A stretch of 64,000 nt of DNA from Bordetella bronchialis (lineage in GTDB: Bacteria; Pseudomonadota; Gammaproteobacteria; Burkholderiales; Burkholderiaceae_B): positions 4,526,001-4,590,000 of the forward strand of contig NZ_CP016170.1 in assembly GCF_001676705.1 (NCBI RefSeq), given 5' to 3'. The position numbers and the translations under genes were made by a program. The notes beneath the pieces are model-generated. The model was given only the letters and a program-made list of their open reading frames with translations. It made no database searches and had not been told where the DNA came from. Below are positions 45,741 through 54,760 of the stretch, one piece after another (the first letter of the stretch is position 1; each line of letters opens with the position of its first letter).

Positions 45741-47234
45741 TCAGGCGGTCATCGCGTCGCTCTGGATGGCGCCTCGTTCCAGCAGCGCGCTGGTATAGGC
45801 CCTGAGCATGTCCGTGGTGGCCTTCAGGTTCTGCTCCACGGACTTGAGTGTCCGCTGCAGGCCCTCGTCCACCACCCGCCGCTCGTCCCGAGCGATGCCC
45901 AGGAGCTTGTCGGCCTTCTGCCGGTGGGCTGACGCCACATCCACGTTGTATTGCGCCCCGGCAAGGTCATACTCGCGATAGCCGTTGGTGCCGCCGATCA
46001 GACCGTTCGTACCGATCACGCCGGTCTGCCCGACCTTTGCCGCAACGTTGATACGCGGCTGCCATGCTGCGATATTGCTGCGGACCGCGCCGGGACCGCT
46101 CTTCATCGCCGCCGCCAAGCCGCCCTTGCAGGCCTCCATCGCTTCCTTGAACAGCCTGGCCAGGTCGTTGAGCCGCGCGGCGGATTCCCGCAGGATCTTC
46201 ACAAGGCCCGTCACGTACGGTTCGATCGCCTTGACGACCTTGCTCAACCCTTGCGATACCGCGCCGGTAAGCTGTGCCGTCGCGGAACCGACCGCGCCAC
46301 CCGCGCTGGACGCGAAGGAGGACACGGAGCCCGCAATACCGCCGCCCCAAGTCGCCAGCAGCTGTACGCCCACACCGGCGGCGATACCGACAAGCCGGCC
46401 CCAGTTCTTCCATTTTTCAACGGTGGCCTTGTCGGCGCCCACCGCCTTGGCGATGCTGCCGAACAGATTCGCCATGGGTTCCGCATCGCCCAGGACGAGT
46501 CCCATCACGGAAGTCACCGCATCGGCCAGCACGCTGGACCCGCCCTTGCCCACGCCCTGGACATCCTTGATGGCTTTCGCGACCGCGCCGCAGACATCGA
46601 TACCCTGTTCTTTCAGCACGTGGTTGGCAAGGCCGACGCCGGCCATGGCCAGCATGGGCCACGCCGCGCCGCCTGTGGCCACCGTGGCGATCGCGGCGAC
46701 CGCGAACCCGATATAGGGCATGTACGGCCCCATGGTCTCGGACGCCCAGGTCGCGAAGCGGTTATACCAACGCCCGGCCTTTTCCGCGAGGGCGGCGGCT
46801 TTTTCCTTGAACTCCTTGAGACTGTCCAGCTGCGCGTTCACGAACTTATCGATGCCGGTCTTCATCTGCTCGTAGAGCTTGGTCGAGTTCGGATTCAGTA
46901 CCGCGCCATTGGCCTCATTGCGCAGGGTCTGTACGCGCGACACCAGCGCTCCGATGTTGTACGGCGTTGGCGCCGCGACCGGCATGGCCGGCGTGTCATC
47001 CGGCGGCGACAGCCGAGGCGCGCCATTCGGATCGAGCAGCGTCTGCCAATTTCCGTCCTTCGTGCCCTCTCTTTCCGGCACCGCCGTGGTGAGCAGCGTG
47101 CCGATCTGGCCGATCGCATCGACCATGGTTTCGAGTGCGTTGGAGGCGTCGGAGGAGACAGGCGCCTCCTTGCCATTTTCCAACGTCCGGTCGGGCCACA
47201 ATGGCCCAACGGTAGTCTGCAAACTTGTTTCCAT
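45741..47234 (-). CDS. sctE: Major T3SS translocator SctE (BopB/YopB-like)
   Basis: Pore-forming hydrophobic translocator, about 497 residues. It has a helical N-terminus, then a hydrophobic hairpin (YIGFAVAAIATVATGGAAWP; MLAMAGVGLANHVLKEQGID) with the IpaB/YopB-like lysine/aspartate context, a second Gly/Ala-rich hydrophobic stretch (LVGIAAGVGVQLLATWGGGI) and a C-terminal coiled coil. Inserted into host membranes together with SctB. The ATG at 47234 has GAAGG before it. Confidence 0.87.
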   Translation of the reverse strand: METSLQTTVGPLWPDRTLENGKEAPVSSDASNALETMVDAIGQIGTLLTTAVPEREGTKDGNWQTLLDPNGAPRLSPPDDTPAMPVAAPTPYNIGALVSRVQTLRNEANGAVLNPNSTKLYEQMKTGIDKFVNAQLDSLKEFKEKAAALAEKAGRWYNRFATWASETMGPYMPYIGFAVAAIATVATGGAAWPMLAMAGVGLANHVLKEQGIDVCGAVAKAIKDVQGVGKGGSSVLADAVTSVMGLVLGDAEPMANLFGSIAKAVGADKATVEKWKNWGRLVGIAAGVGVQLLATWGGGIAGSVSSFASSAGGAVGSATAQLTGAVSQGLSKVVKAIEPYVTGLVKILRESAARLNDLARLFKEAMEACKGGLAAAMKSGPGAVRSNIAAWQPRINVAAKVGQTGVIGTNGLIGGTNGYREYDLAGAQYNVDVASAHRQKADKLLGIARDERRVVDEGLQRTLKSVEQNLKATTDMLRAYTSALLERGAIQSDAMTA

Positions 47235-47264
47235 CACAACCTTCAACAAGAAGCGGGTATGCCG

Positions 47265-47966
47265 TTACGCCAGGATGCGCACGGCCGAACGCAAATACTC
47301 GGCCCGGGTTTCGTTGATCTTGTCGACGCGGCGGGTGGCCTCGGAGGCGTCGCCGTAGCGTTTACGCCAGAGCTCCATCGTCACTTGGGCGTCGTTGTCG
47401 GACATCTGGCCTTCGACGTCCTGGTACCTCTTGCGGACTTCTGCCTCCGCCGTCTCGCTTTCGCCATAGCTGGCGGCCAACGCGCCCACGCCTTGCGGCA
47501 AGGATTGGGCGGTCTGCCCCACGCGGCTCCAGGTATCGACCTTGTTGCCGCGATCGGTGTACTGCGTCATTGAGGCCAAGGTACCTTCCGTAAAGGCTTT
47601 GTTTACCTGATTACCGGCGCCGACCGCGCTCCCCAGGGAGAGCGCGCCGCCAAACATGGAAAACAGCCCGGTGGCGATCTTGGTGATCTTCCGCCACCAG
47701 GCGGCGTCGAGCTCGCGATTGCAACCTTCGAACACCGCGGCGCGCTTCTTTTGCCAGGCCGCTTCGGTACGCATGATGGCCGCCTGGCTCTCGTCGGAGT
47801 TCAGCTTTCGGGCACTGTCTCCCATGAGACGCTCGGCTTCGGCGATCATGGACATCATGAATGATTCCGATGCGCCGCACGGACCGGCGCTCGCGGGGTT
47901 CTGGACCGGATCCGGCAAGGCATTCTGCATCGCCATGCCGGAGGTGGGAGCGGATATGGTATTCAT
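47265..47966 (-). CDS. sctB: Minor T3SS translocator SctB (BopD-like)
   Basis: 233 residues with one hydrophobic segment (ITKIATGLFSMFGGALSLGS) flanked by amphipathic helices, as in YopD/SseD/EspB-type translocators. ASESFMMSMIAEAERLMGDS is the N-terminal helix. It is smaller than BopD of B. bronchiseptica as I remember it. It has a strong ribosome site (AAGGAG, seven bases before ATG) and lies between the chaperone and the major translocator. Confidence 0.75.
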   Translation of the reverse strand: MNTISAPTSGMAMQNALPDPVQNPASAGPCGASESFMMSMIAEAERLMGDSARKLNSDESQAAIMRTEAAWQKKRAAVFEGCNRELDAAWWRKITKIATGLFSMFGGALSLGSAVGAGNQVNKAFTEGTLASMTQYTDRGNKVDTWSRVGQTAQSLPQGVGALAASYGESETAEAEVRKRYQDVEGQMSDNDAQVTMELWRKRYGDASEATRRVDKINETRAEYLRSAVRILA

Positions 47967-48031
47967 ATGAATACTCCTTGAAACTGGGAAAATTCGGAAC
48001 CACGCATGGTCCGTTGATGATCAAGGGGGAC

Positions 48032-48517
48032 TCAGGCGGAGCGCCTGAGCTCGGCAAGAACCGCTTCGCAACGTCGCTTGACTTCCTGGTGTTCGGGACG
48101 ACTGCACATGGCCCGCGCCAGGTCGAATGACTCGATCGCCTTGGCCCGCCTGCCCATTTGCCTGAAACAATCCCCGGCGTGCATGACGACGGCGGGATCG
48201 CCGATATCCATGAGGGCCGCGACGGTGTACATCCGCACGGCCTGCTCATGGTCCCCAAGCATCTGGGTCGCGGCCGCAAGCCCTTTCATGTACCGCGGAT
48301 CCTGATGGTCATACAGCACGAGCTGGGCGAAGAGATGCTGGGCCATGTCGTACCGTTTATTGGCATACAGTTCGTATGCCACGGCATACAGGGCTGTGCG
48401 ATCGTCGCCCGCTATCCCCAATGCGTCGCCCAATGGACGACCGCTTTCCAGGATGCCGCGTGCCAGGCCCATGACGGCCTCGGCCCCGGGAATTCCGCGG
48501 CAGGGCGCGGCCATCAC
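48032..48517 (-). CDS. SycD/LcrH-family translocator chaperone (BcrH1)
   Basis: Class II T3SS chaperone of 161 residues built from three TPRs: LYAVAYELYANKRYDMAQHL, RYMKGLAAATQMLGDHEQAV and AVVMHAGDCFRQMGRRAKAI. It would hold the two translocators encoded just downstream until secretion. The start overlaps the stop of the preceding gene (ATGA). Confidence 0.92.
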   Translation of the reverse strand: MMAAPCRGIPGAEAVMGLARGILESGRPLGDALGIAGDDRTALYAVAYELYANKRYDMAQHLFAQLVLYDHQDPRYMKGLAAATQMLGDHEQAVRMYTVAALMDIGDPAVVMHAGDCFRQMGRRAKAIESFDLARAMCSRPEHQEVKRRCEAVLAELRRSA

Positions 48518-49167
48518 GAGGAACCCGTCACCCGCGCGAAGCCCATGCCGATGGACGTCAGCGTCTTGATCAGACCCTGGTTACTGGTTTGATGCATGTT
48601 GATGTTGCCGACCGCCATGCTTTGCTTGGACGCGATCAAGGATTGGTTTCCCGTTACCTCGTCCTGCAGGCCGCCCAGGCGTGTTTTGAGGGTGTCGAAG
48701 TCGTTCTTCGTCATGCTTCCATCGACGCCCTTCATGCCTATATCCGTGAGTGCCTTGCTCAGCTGGTCGAGCTTCTCTTGTTCGTAGACGGGCTTGTCCG
48801 GATCGAAGGTCTTGTCTTTTTCGTCGTCGGCCCGCTTGGACAGAATGTCCTTGATCTCGTTGAGCGTCGGATTGGTTTTTTCGCTGCCCATGGGCACCGG
48901 GAACAGATTGATGAATTCCCCGACCGCTGCGCGCAGGTCGTTGATCTTGCGGTTCCGACCGATGAGACGCTCGGCTTCGGTGTTGTTAGACGACAAAGTC
49001 CCTGCCTGCCCCTGCGCCATCTCGGCGTTGGTCTGCATCGCCTGGCAGATCGCGGTGGCCCAGACCTCTGCATCGGTGCTTCCGGACGCCCCGCTGCCGC
49101 CACGGGCACCCGTTTCCCCGTAATAAGTCGTAGCTCCGTACCCGGAGCCCAATGTTGTCACACTCAT
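48514..49167 (-). CDS. sctA: T3SS needle-tip/filament protein (Bsp22/EspA-like)
   Basis: 217 residues, first gene of the long operon. The N-terminus is Gly/Ser/Thr-rich and probably disordered. The C-terminal coiled coil (FDTLKTRLGGLQDEVTGNQS; NMHQTSNQGLIKTLTSIGMG) resembles the end of EspA/SseB-type filament proteins. Bordetella uses the self-polymerising Bsp22 at the needle tip and the position fits. I cannot confirm direct Bsp22 homology by eye. An hrp-box-like promoter lies about 50 bases upstream. Confidence 0.65.
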   Translation of the reverse strand: MSVTTLGSGYGATTYYGETGARGGSGASGSTDAEVWATAICQAMQTNAEMAQGQAGTLSSNNTEAERLIGRNRKINDLRAAVGEFINLFPVPMGSEKTNPTLNEIKDILSKRADDEKDKTFDPDKPVYEQEKLDQLSKALTDIGMKGVDGSMTKNDFDTLKTRLGGLQDEVTGNQSLIASKQSMAVGNINMHQTSNQGLIKTLTSIGMGFARVTGSS

Positions 49168-49215
49168 GCGTTACTCCATGTTTGCTGCTCGAGCCCATAC
49201 GACAGACTCGCGGCG

Positions 49216-49244
49216 TACGTGCCGCCCCTGCGACACCAGGTTCC
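49216..49244 (-). promoter_or_regulatory. hrp-box-like promoter of the long T3SS operon
   Basis: On the minus strand GGAACC (49244-49239), 16 bases, then GCACGTA (49222-49216), against the HrpL consensus GGAACC-N16-CCACNNA: a single mismatch. Predicted transcription start about ten bases further on, leaving a leader of about 40 bases before the first gene at 49167. Confidence 0.7.
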
Positions 49245-49294
49245 GCTCGCTCGGTGCCCATATTCAACACTTGATCCGATATTGCGCGAACACG

Positions 49295-49322
49295 GGAACC
49301 GAATGCAGGAAAGCGTCACTAC
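49295..49322 (+). promoter_or_regulatory. hrp-box-like promoter of the sctX-sctF operon
   Basis: On the plus strand GGAACC (49295-49300), 15 bases, then TCACTAC (49316-49322), against CCACNNA. The CAC core is kept at the N15 spacing. Transcription would begin near 49330, about 130 bases before sctX. Confidence 0.55.
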
Positions 49323-49328
49323 AGTGAC
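49315..49328. promoter_or_regulatory. Dyad GTCACT-AC-AGTGAC overlapping the sctX promoter
   Basis: A perfect 6-base inverted repeat with a 2-base spacer, placed over the predicted -10 element of the rightward promoter. Likely operator for a repressor or activator of the divergent T3SS operons; regulator unknown. Confidence 0.4.
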
Positions 49329-49462
49329 CTTGCACACAATCGATTCATATCTTCGATTGACGATGTAATGCCTGTCGGCGTATCGCGCCGCTTCACGGCG
49401 CGGCGTTCGCGCATATCGGCCGGCCGTGCCCGGTCCCTGCATGAACCCAGGAAGCACCCAGA

Positions 49463-49888
49463 ATGATCAGCCCTACCTCCCCCCTGTCCGGCCCCCCGAC
49501 GATCGGCCACATTCCTCCAGCGGAGGAAACCAAGGGGCCCGCGCCTGGCCTCCCCCCGAACGGCGCCAGGACGCGGCAGTCCGCGCGCGCCAGACCCGTG
49601 CCCGTCCCGCCGGTGCCGTCCGAGTCCGGCCTGACGCGGTTCCTGCGGACCACCTGCATAGAAGTCCAGGTCAACCGGGATCTGGAACCCGTCATACGCG
49701 TATCCGCCCTGCAGGACCCCGTGACGTTCGACGCCGTCCTGCACCGCTCTCGCAGCGCCCTGCGAGAGGCCGCCGCCCAGGGCGGCGATCGCGGCGCGGT
49801 ATTTCTGGCGGCCGTGCATGTGCTCGATCGCGACACGGTGCTCAGAAACCAGTCCCGCACGGTTCGCAACGCGCTGTATCAAGGATGA
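49463..49888 (+). CDS. sctX: T3SS export protein SctX (YscX-like)
   Basis: 141 residues. The N-terminal ~55 are Pro-rich, as expected for a secreted YscX-type protein. The C-terminal helices (FDAVLHRSRSALREAAAQGG; VFLAAVHVLDRDTVLRNQSR) resemble the YscX end. Assignment rests on similarity plus order: sctX-sctY-sctV is the Yersinia arrangement. AGGAAG lies about seven bases before the ATG. It overlaps sctY as ATGA. Confidence 0.7.
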   Translation: MISPTSPLSGPPTIGHIPPAEETKGPAPGLPPNGARTRQSARARPVPVPPVPSESGLTRFLRTTCIEVQVNRDLEPVIRVSALQDPVTFDAVLHRSRSALREAAAQGGDRGAVFLAAVHVLDRDTVLRNQSRTVRNALYQG

Positions 49889-50247
49889 ATGCTTCCCGTT
49901 CGGCGCCCCTGCCGGCCGAAACGACCGAGTTGTTGCAGGTCGTGGGATTTCTCCATTTGCAGAATGGACACGCCCGGGACGCCATGGCCCTGCTCGAGGC
50001 CTGTGACCACGCGGGCGCATGCCATGGCCGCTCATTGATCCTGCTGGCCTTCGTGCGACTGCGAGCGGGCTTTCCGTCCAAGGCCCTGTCCGCCCTGGAA
50101 CGTGCGGATCCCGTCACGCGCTCCCTGTCCGCGTACAACGCGGTGCTCGCCCGCTGCCTGGCGGCGGCCGGACGCCATGACGATGCGCGGCAGGCCATGA
50201 CCGCATATGCCGCCGCCCGTTCCCGGGCCCTTGCCGCCGTGCGCTAA
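49885..50247 (+). CDS. sctY: SctY chaperone (YscY-like TPR protein)
   Basis: 120 residues of TPR-like helices (LLQVVGFLHLQNGHARDAMA; LILLAFVRLRAGFPSKALSA; VLARCLAAAGRHDDARQAMT). YscY binds YscX and both associate with SctV, the next gene. The start ATG at 49885 overlaps the sctX stop. Confidence 0.78.
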   Translation: MNASRSAPLPAETTELLQVVGFLHLQNGHARDAMALLEACDHAGACHGRSLILLAFVRLRAGFPSKALSALERADPVTRSLSAYNAVLARCLAAAGRHDDARQAMTAYAAARSRALAAVR

Positions 50248-50284
50248 TACCCCTTTTCTTGCTTGTCAGCATCAACCTTCACCC

Positions 50285-52369
50285 ATGCAAGCAATCCGAC
50301 GCCTTATCGCCATTGCCACCAGCAGAAACGACATCCTGCTGGCGGCTACCGTCATGGCCATCGTCTTCATGATGATCCTGCCCATGCCCACGGCGGTCAT
50401 GGACGTCCTCATCGCGGCCAACATCACCTTGTCGTGCGTGCTGCTGATGGTGGCAATCTACCTGCCGTCCGCATTGGCGTTCTCCTCATTCCCCGCCGTA
50501 CTTCTGGTGTCCACCCTGTTCCGGCTGGGTATCTCGATCTCCACCACTCGCCTGATTCTCCTCGACGGGGACGCCGGCCACATCATCGACACCTTCGGCA
50601 ACTTTGTGGTGGGCGGCAACCTGGTGGTGGGCCTGGTGGTTTTCCTGATCCTGACTATCGTCCAGTTCATCGTCATCACGAAGGGATCGGAACGGGTGGC
50701 CGAGGTCGCCGCGCGGTTCTCGCTGGACGGCATGCCGGGCAAGCAGATGTCGATCGATGCCGACCTGCGCGCGGGCGCCATACAGATGGAAGAAGCGCGA
50801 CGGCGCCGCAGCGTGGTGGAAAAGGAAAGCCAGCTCTACGGCGCCATGGACGGCGCAATGAAATTCGTCAAGGGCGACGCCATCGCCGGGCTGATCATCG
50901 TGGCGGTGAACCTGCTGGGCGGGCTCCTCATCGGTTCCGTGCAGCGCGGCATGACCGCCGGCGAAGCGGCGCTGACCTACTCCATCCTGAGCGTGGGAGA
51001 CGGCCTGATCTCGCAGATCCCGGCCCTGCTTACGGCGATCTGCGCGGGCATCATCGTCACGCGGGTGCCCACTGGCGACAAACCCTCCAACGTCGGCAGC
51101 GATATCGGCGCGCAGGTCATGGCCCACCCGCGCGCCCTGGTCATCGCCGCCATCATTGCGCTGGGCATCGGTCTCATCCCTGGCATGCCGACGCTGGTTT
51201 TCCTGGCACTGGCGACGCTTATCGGCGTGACCGGCTTCGTCCTGCTCGGTAACGCCCGCGCCGGAGGCGGCACGGGTACCGGCGGCTTGCCGGGCGATGG
51301 CGGCTTCGGCGCGGACGGAGACTCCCAGCCCGAAGCAGGCCAACCCACCAAGTTCGCGCCTGCCGATCCCGTCACACTGGAGCTCGCGGAAGCGCTGGCG
51401 GCGGAAATCGACGAAGAATCCGTCAAAGGCGAGTTCCCCGCCGTACGGTATGCGCTCTACCAGGAGCTGGGCGTACCGTTGCCGGACATCAAGCTGCGCC
51501 GCGGAAAGCAGCTGCGCGACCGGTCCTATCAGATACTGCTTTTCGAAGTTCCAATCGTGCAGGGCGCGCTTCGCTCCGGATCGGTGCTCGTGCGCGAAGG
51601 CTCCCGCAACCTTGACGCCATGGGGATCCCGTACGAGCGTGACAGCGCGGGCCTTTCGCAGGAGTCGGCATTCTGGGTTTCGCGCGATCATGCGGCGGCG
51701 CTGGATGGTGCGGGCATTCCGTACCTGCACCCGCATCAGGTGCCTAACTGGCACCTGTCCATCGTCCTGCGGCGGCACGCTTCGCAATTCATCGGCATCC
51801 AGGAGACACGCCAACTCCTGACCGCCATGGAGGAAAACTTCGGCGAACTGGTCAAGGAAGCGCATCGCGTCATGCCCATACAGAAGATCGCCGAAATCCT
51901 GCAGCGCCTGATCTCGGAAGATATCTCCATACGCGATATGCGCGCCGTACTGGAAGCCTTGGTGGAGTGGGCCCAGAAGGAAAAGGATATCGTCTTGCTG
52001 ACCGAGTACGTGCGCATGGCGCTGAAGCGCTACATCAGCCACAAATACTCCAACGGCCAGAACTTCCTGCCATCCTACCTTCTGGCGCCCGATGTCGAGG
52101 ACCTGGTGCGGGATGCGATCCGGCAAACGGCCGGCGGCAGCTATCTGGCCATGGATCCGGAAAAGTCCCAGGCCCTTCTGGACAGCATACGGCGCACGGT
52201 CGGCACCCTGGAAACCATGATCGCCAGGCCGGTGATCCTGACTTCCATGGACATCCGCCGCTATGTGCGCAAGCTCATCGAGCAGGACCTGTACCAATTG
52301 CCCGTTCTTTCCTACCAGGAGCTGGTCCCGGAAATAAACGTTCAACCGCTCGCCCGGGTGGACCTATGA
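50285..52369 (+). CDS. sctV: T3SS export gate protein SctV (LcrD/BcrD)
   Basis: FHIPEP-family export gate, 694 residues. The N-terminal half has about eight membrane helices (ILLAATVMAIVFMMILPMPT; VLLVSTLFRLGISISTTRLI) and the conserved cytoplasmic loop RFSLDGMPGKQMSIDADLRA. The C-terminal cytoplasmic nonamer domain follows (VRYALYQELGVPLPDIKLRR; ISIRDMRAVLEALVEWAQKE). A Gly-rich linker sits near 330-350. The ATG at 50285 fits the LcrD N-terminus. Confidence 0.96.
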   Translation: MQAIRRLIAIATSRNDILLAATVMAIVFMMILPMPTAVMDVLIAANITLSCVLLMVAIYLPSALAFSSFPAVLLVSTLFRLGISISTTRLILLDGDAGHIIDTFGNFVVGGNLVVGLVVFLILTIVQFIVITKGSERVAEVAARFSLDGMPGKQMSIDADLRAGAIQMEEARRRRSVVEKESQLYGAMDGAMKFVKGDAIAGLIIVAVNLLGGLLIGSVQRGMTAGEAALTYSILSVGDGLISQIPALLTAICAGIIVTRVPTGDKPSNVGSDIGAQVMAHPRALVIAAIIALGIGLIPGMPTLVFLALATLIGVTGFVLLGNARAGGGTGTGGLPGDGGFGADGDSQPEAGQPTKFAPADPVTLELAEALAAEIDEESVKGEFPAVRYALYQELGVPLPDIKLRRGKQLRDRSYQILLFEVPIVQGALRSGSVLVREGSRNLDAMGIPYERDSAGLSQESAFWVSRDHAAALDGAGIPYLHPHQVPNWHLSIVLRRHASQFIGIQETRQLLTAMEENFGELVKEAHRVMPIQKIAEILQRLISEDISIRDMRAVLEALVEWAQKEKDIVLLTEYVRMALKRYISHKYSNGQNFLPSYLLAPDVEDLVRDAIRQTAGGSYLAMDPEKSQALLDSIRRTVGTLETMIARPVILTSMDIRRYVRKLIEQDLYQLPVLSYQELVPEINVQPLARVDL

Positions 52370-52409
52370 GTCATGATGCACACCGGCTGGTAGTTTGCGG
52401 AGCACTGTC

Positions 52410-53816
52410 ATGACACAAGACCTGGAACTGCGGGTCCTGACCGGCATCCACCAAGGAGCGCGATGCCCTATACACGACGGCGCGCTCATTGGATCGCATG
52501 AGCGATGCGACGTCGTGCTTTGCGACGACGGCATCGCCGAAGCCGCCGCACGCCTGCAGCTGAGCCCGACCGGTTGGGGCTTGGCAATACAGGACGACAA
52601 GGCGCAGAGCGACACGACCGAGACGTCCCCGGACCTCGCGCTCATGGGCCGCGAAGCGTCGTTCGGTACACCGTGCCGACTGGGCACCGTGCTTCTGGCC
52701 GTCGCGCGTTGCGGCGACCCTTGGCCCGAGCTTGCCGCGCTCGAAGCCATGGCAGCACCGGCCGAAACGCCATCGGCGGATAGTGACCGCCAGGTGCGGC
52801 GGGACAACGGCCCGGGCGACCCACGGGCCGCGCATCCTTCCGAAGGGAACACTGCGCGGGCCCGTATGTCCGGCGAGCATGGCGTGTTGCCCATGGACGA
52901 CGACGGCCGCCTGCGCGGCATGCTCCCGCGACGGCCGAAGGCGACAGGATGGCGCTGGGCGGTGGGCAGCCTGCTGATCCTGCTCGTTTTCGGAAGCGTG
53001 GCCTCGTTTCCGCCTGGCAAGGTAGCCGCCCTACCCAGCGTCCAAGGCCAGCTCGTTGGAAATACGGAAGCCCTGACTCGCGTCCGGGAATTGCTGGCGG
53101 ACAACGGCTACGCGGGGCGCGTGCAGGCAAGCTGGAGCCCGGACCACGAAATCGTGGTCACCGGCTGGGTCCACGACGAAGCCCAGCACGACCGGCTGGC
53201 CACCACGCTCAGCACGATATGGCCGCTGCCGGCGCTGCGCGTGGGCACGCAAACGCAAGCGGCACGATCCATAGGCGCGCGGACGGCCGATCTGGACGCC
53301 AGCGTTTTCATCGACTTCATGCCCACCGGCGCGCTCAAGATCCGGGGCGTGGCGGCATCCGAAGCGATACGGCAGGAAGCCTATCGGCGATGGCGCGAAG
53401 ATGCCGGGCCTCAGGCGGAGATGACGCTGATACTTGTCGCCGACCTGACCGACTCGCTAAACCGCGCGCTGGCGTCGGCGGGAGCGCCCCCGGTCGCGGC
53501 CACATGGAAGGACAAAACGCTCCGGATCGACGCGGGGACGCTGGACGGCGCGCAACGCCAGAGCCTGAATGCGGTGCTGGACGCGCTACCGGCAGCTCAT
53601 AGGCAGGCGATTTCCCTGGACGAAGGTGCCGCGGCCGCCGTGCAAGGCGTTCCCTTCAGGATCCAGACCGTGGTCAGCGGCAAGCAACCCTGGGTGGTCC
53701 TCGATGATGGAACCCGCATCGCGCCCGGCGGCACGCACGGCGCTTATCGCCTGACCTCGATCGAGGACGGTAGCGTGGTGTTCGACGGCCCCGTCAAGAC
53801 GGTCATCTCCCGCTGA
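52410..53816 (+). CDS. sctD: T3SS inner-membrane ring protein SctD (BscD)
   Basis: YscD/PrgH-like outer component of the inner ring, 468 residues. An N-terminal FHA-like cytoplasmic domain (LRVLTGIHQGARCPIHDGAL; GSHERCDVVLCDDG) is joined by a low-complexity linker to one membrane helix (RWAVGSLLILLVFGSVASF, near 185). The periplasmic ring-building domains follow (NGYAGRVQASWSPDHEIVVT; VVSGKQPWVVLDDGTRIAPG). GGAG lies seven bases before the ATG. Confidence 0.88.
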   Translation: MTQDLELRVLTGIHQGARCPIHDGALIGSHERCDVVLCDDGIAEAAARLQLSPTGWGLAIQDDKAQSDTTETSPDLALMGREASFGTPCRLGTVLLAVARCGDPWPELAALEAMAAPAETPSADSDRQVRRDNGPGDPRAAHPSEGNTARARMSGEHGVLPMDDDGRLRGMLPRRPKATGWRWAVGSLLILLVFGSVASFPPGKVAALPSVQGQLVGNTEALTRVRELLADNGYAGRVQASWSPDHEIVVTGWVHDEAQHDRLATTLSTIWPLPALRVGTQTQAARSIGARTADLDASVFIDFMPTGALKIRGVAASEAIRQEAYRRWREDAGPQAEMTLILVADLTDSLNRALASAGAPPVAATWKDKTLRIDAGTLDGAQRQSLNAVLDALPAAHRQAISLDEGAAAAVQGVPFRIQTVVSGKQPWVVLDDGTRIAPGGTHGAYRLTSIEDGSVVFDGPVKTVISR

Positions 53817-53854
53817 TTTCGCCGTGCCGCGCCACCTTGCTCCCACACTACACC

Positions 53855-54088
53855 ATGACATCGCCACCAGATGACTTCGATGCCGCCTCTCTGTGCGAGG
53901 CTTTTGGCTTGCCTTCCGAAACGCAGGCGCTACGTTCGCTGCTATGCGAATTCCGCAACGCCGAGCTGACCGCACAGCGCCTGATGCGGGCGCCCTTGCG
54001 CCGGGGCGAATTCTCGGAAGTACAGGCATTGCTGGACGCGTCTCGAGCGGCACAGCGCATTCTCTCCGCGCTCATTCCCGGAACATGA
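53855..54088 (+). CDS. Small T3SS protein, YscE-like needle chaperone candidate
   Basis: 77 residues, mostly helical (LRSLLCEFRNAELTAQRLMR; SEVQALLDASRAAQRILSAL). Size, helical hairpin pattern and position between sctD and the needle gene fit YscE, the chaperone of SctF. The ATG at 53855 is preferred over a TTG-type start at 53837. Sequence alone does not prove the match. Confidence 0.65.
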   Translation: MTSPPDDFDAASLCEAFGLPSETQALRSLLCEFRNAELTAQRLMRAPLRRGEFSEVQALLDASRAAQRILSALIPGT

Positions 54089-54163
54089 CCGCAACACGCC
54101 GTTCGCGCGCCTACCGCTTTCCTCGCGCGGGTCGCCCGCGCATAACCCCATGGAGCCAACCGG

Positions 54164-54394
54164 ATGAGTACCAGCCCGACAAACAATATCGGCACGACCA
54201 CACTGACCCGCGAAACGTCCAACCTTGACGAGCTGTACCGAGACAACATGAACACGCCCGTGCTGGACATTGCGAGCGCCCAGAAATTCGCCGAGCTCAG
54301 CGGCGTGGTCAACGTCAAGGCGGCGTGCGCGGTGGGCATGACCAAGCTGATCATCAGCTGCTGCAAGGACATCATGCGCATCGTAGGGACGTGA
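54164..54394 (+). CDS. sctF: T3SS needle subunit SctF
   Basis: 76-residue needle protein of the MxiH/YscF/EscF type. It has a Thr/Ser-rich start, then two short helices: NLDELYRDNMNTPVLDIASA and AACAVGMTKLIISCCKDIMR. It polymerises into the hollow needle. It ends in RIVGT. Last gene of the plus-strand T3SS operon. Confidence 0.82.
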   Translation: MSTSPTNNIGTTTLTRETSNLDELYRDNMNTPVLDIASAQKFAELSGVVNVKAACAVGMTKLIISCCKDIMRIVGT

Positions 54395-54760
54395 AAGATA
54401 ATGTATCGGCGGCGCGAGCGACGCCGCTCTACGCGCCCACGTGCGTGCCGCGCCGGGCCTGGTCGCGAGCGGACCCATGCTGTCCCACCGCACGCCCATG
54501 ATGGGCTGGCTGGCAAGGAAATGCCGCGCATACGCTGAAGATCGCCGGCACATCACGAATTCCACCACCTTTGCATCGGTCGAAATACAAAGTCCGTGTT
54601 GCGACATGCATGGCGTACGCTCCCTCCACCTCAAGCATGAGAAGCCTTGCAACAAACGGTGGAAATGATCGTTCCCGTATGTTAATAATTGCTATACCTA
54701 CATAGCCGTCGTTGCATTCTGACGAGACCTTAGTGTGGGCAGCACGGAGGGAAGCGCGCC
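54395..54760. other. Non-coding region between the needle gene and the regulators
   Basis: 366 bases without a credible gene; the short frames here have poor context. A hairpin (54409-54414 with 54422-54427, 7-base loop) just after sctF has no T-run. An A/T-rich stretch at about 54680-54710 is a likely promoter area for the regulator at 54761. Confidence 0.5.

Noticed and set aside
54441..54668. Possible small gene after the needle gene
   Set aside because: No ribosome site, unusual composition, no resemblance to T3SS proteins.
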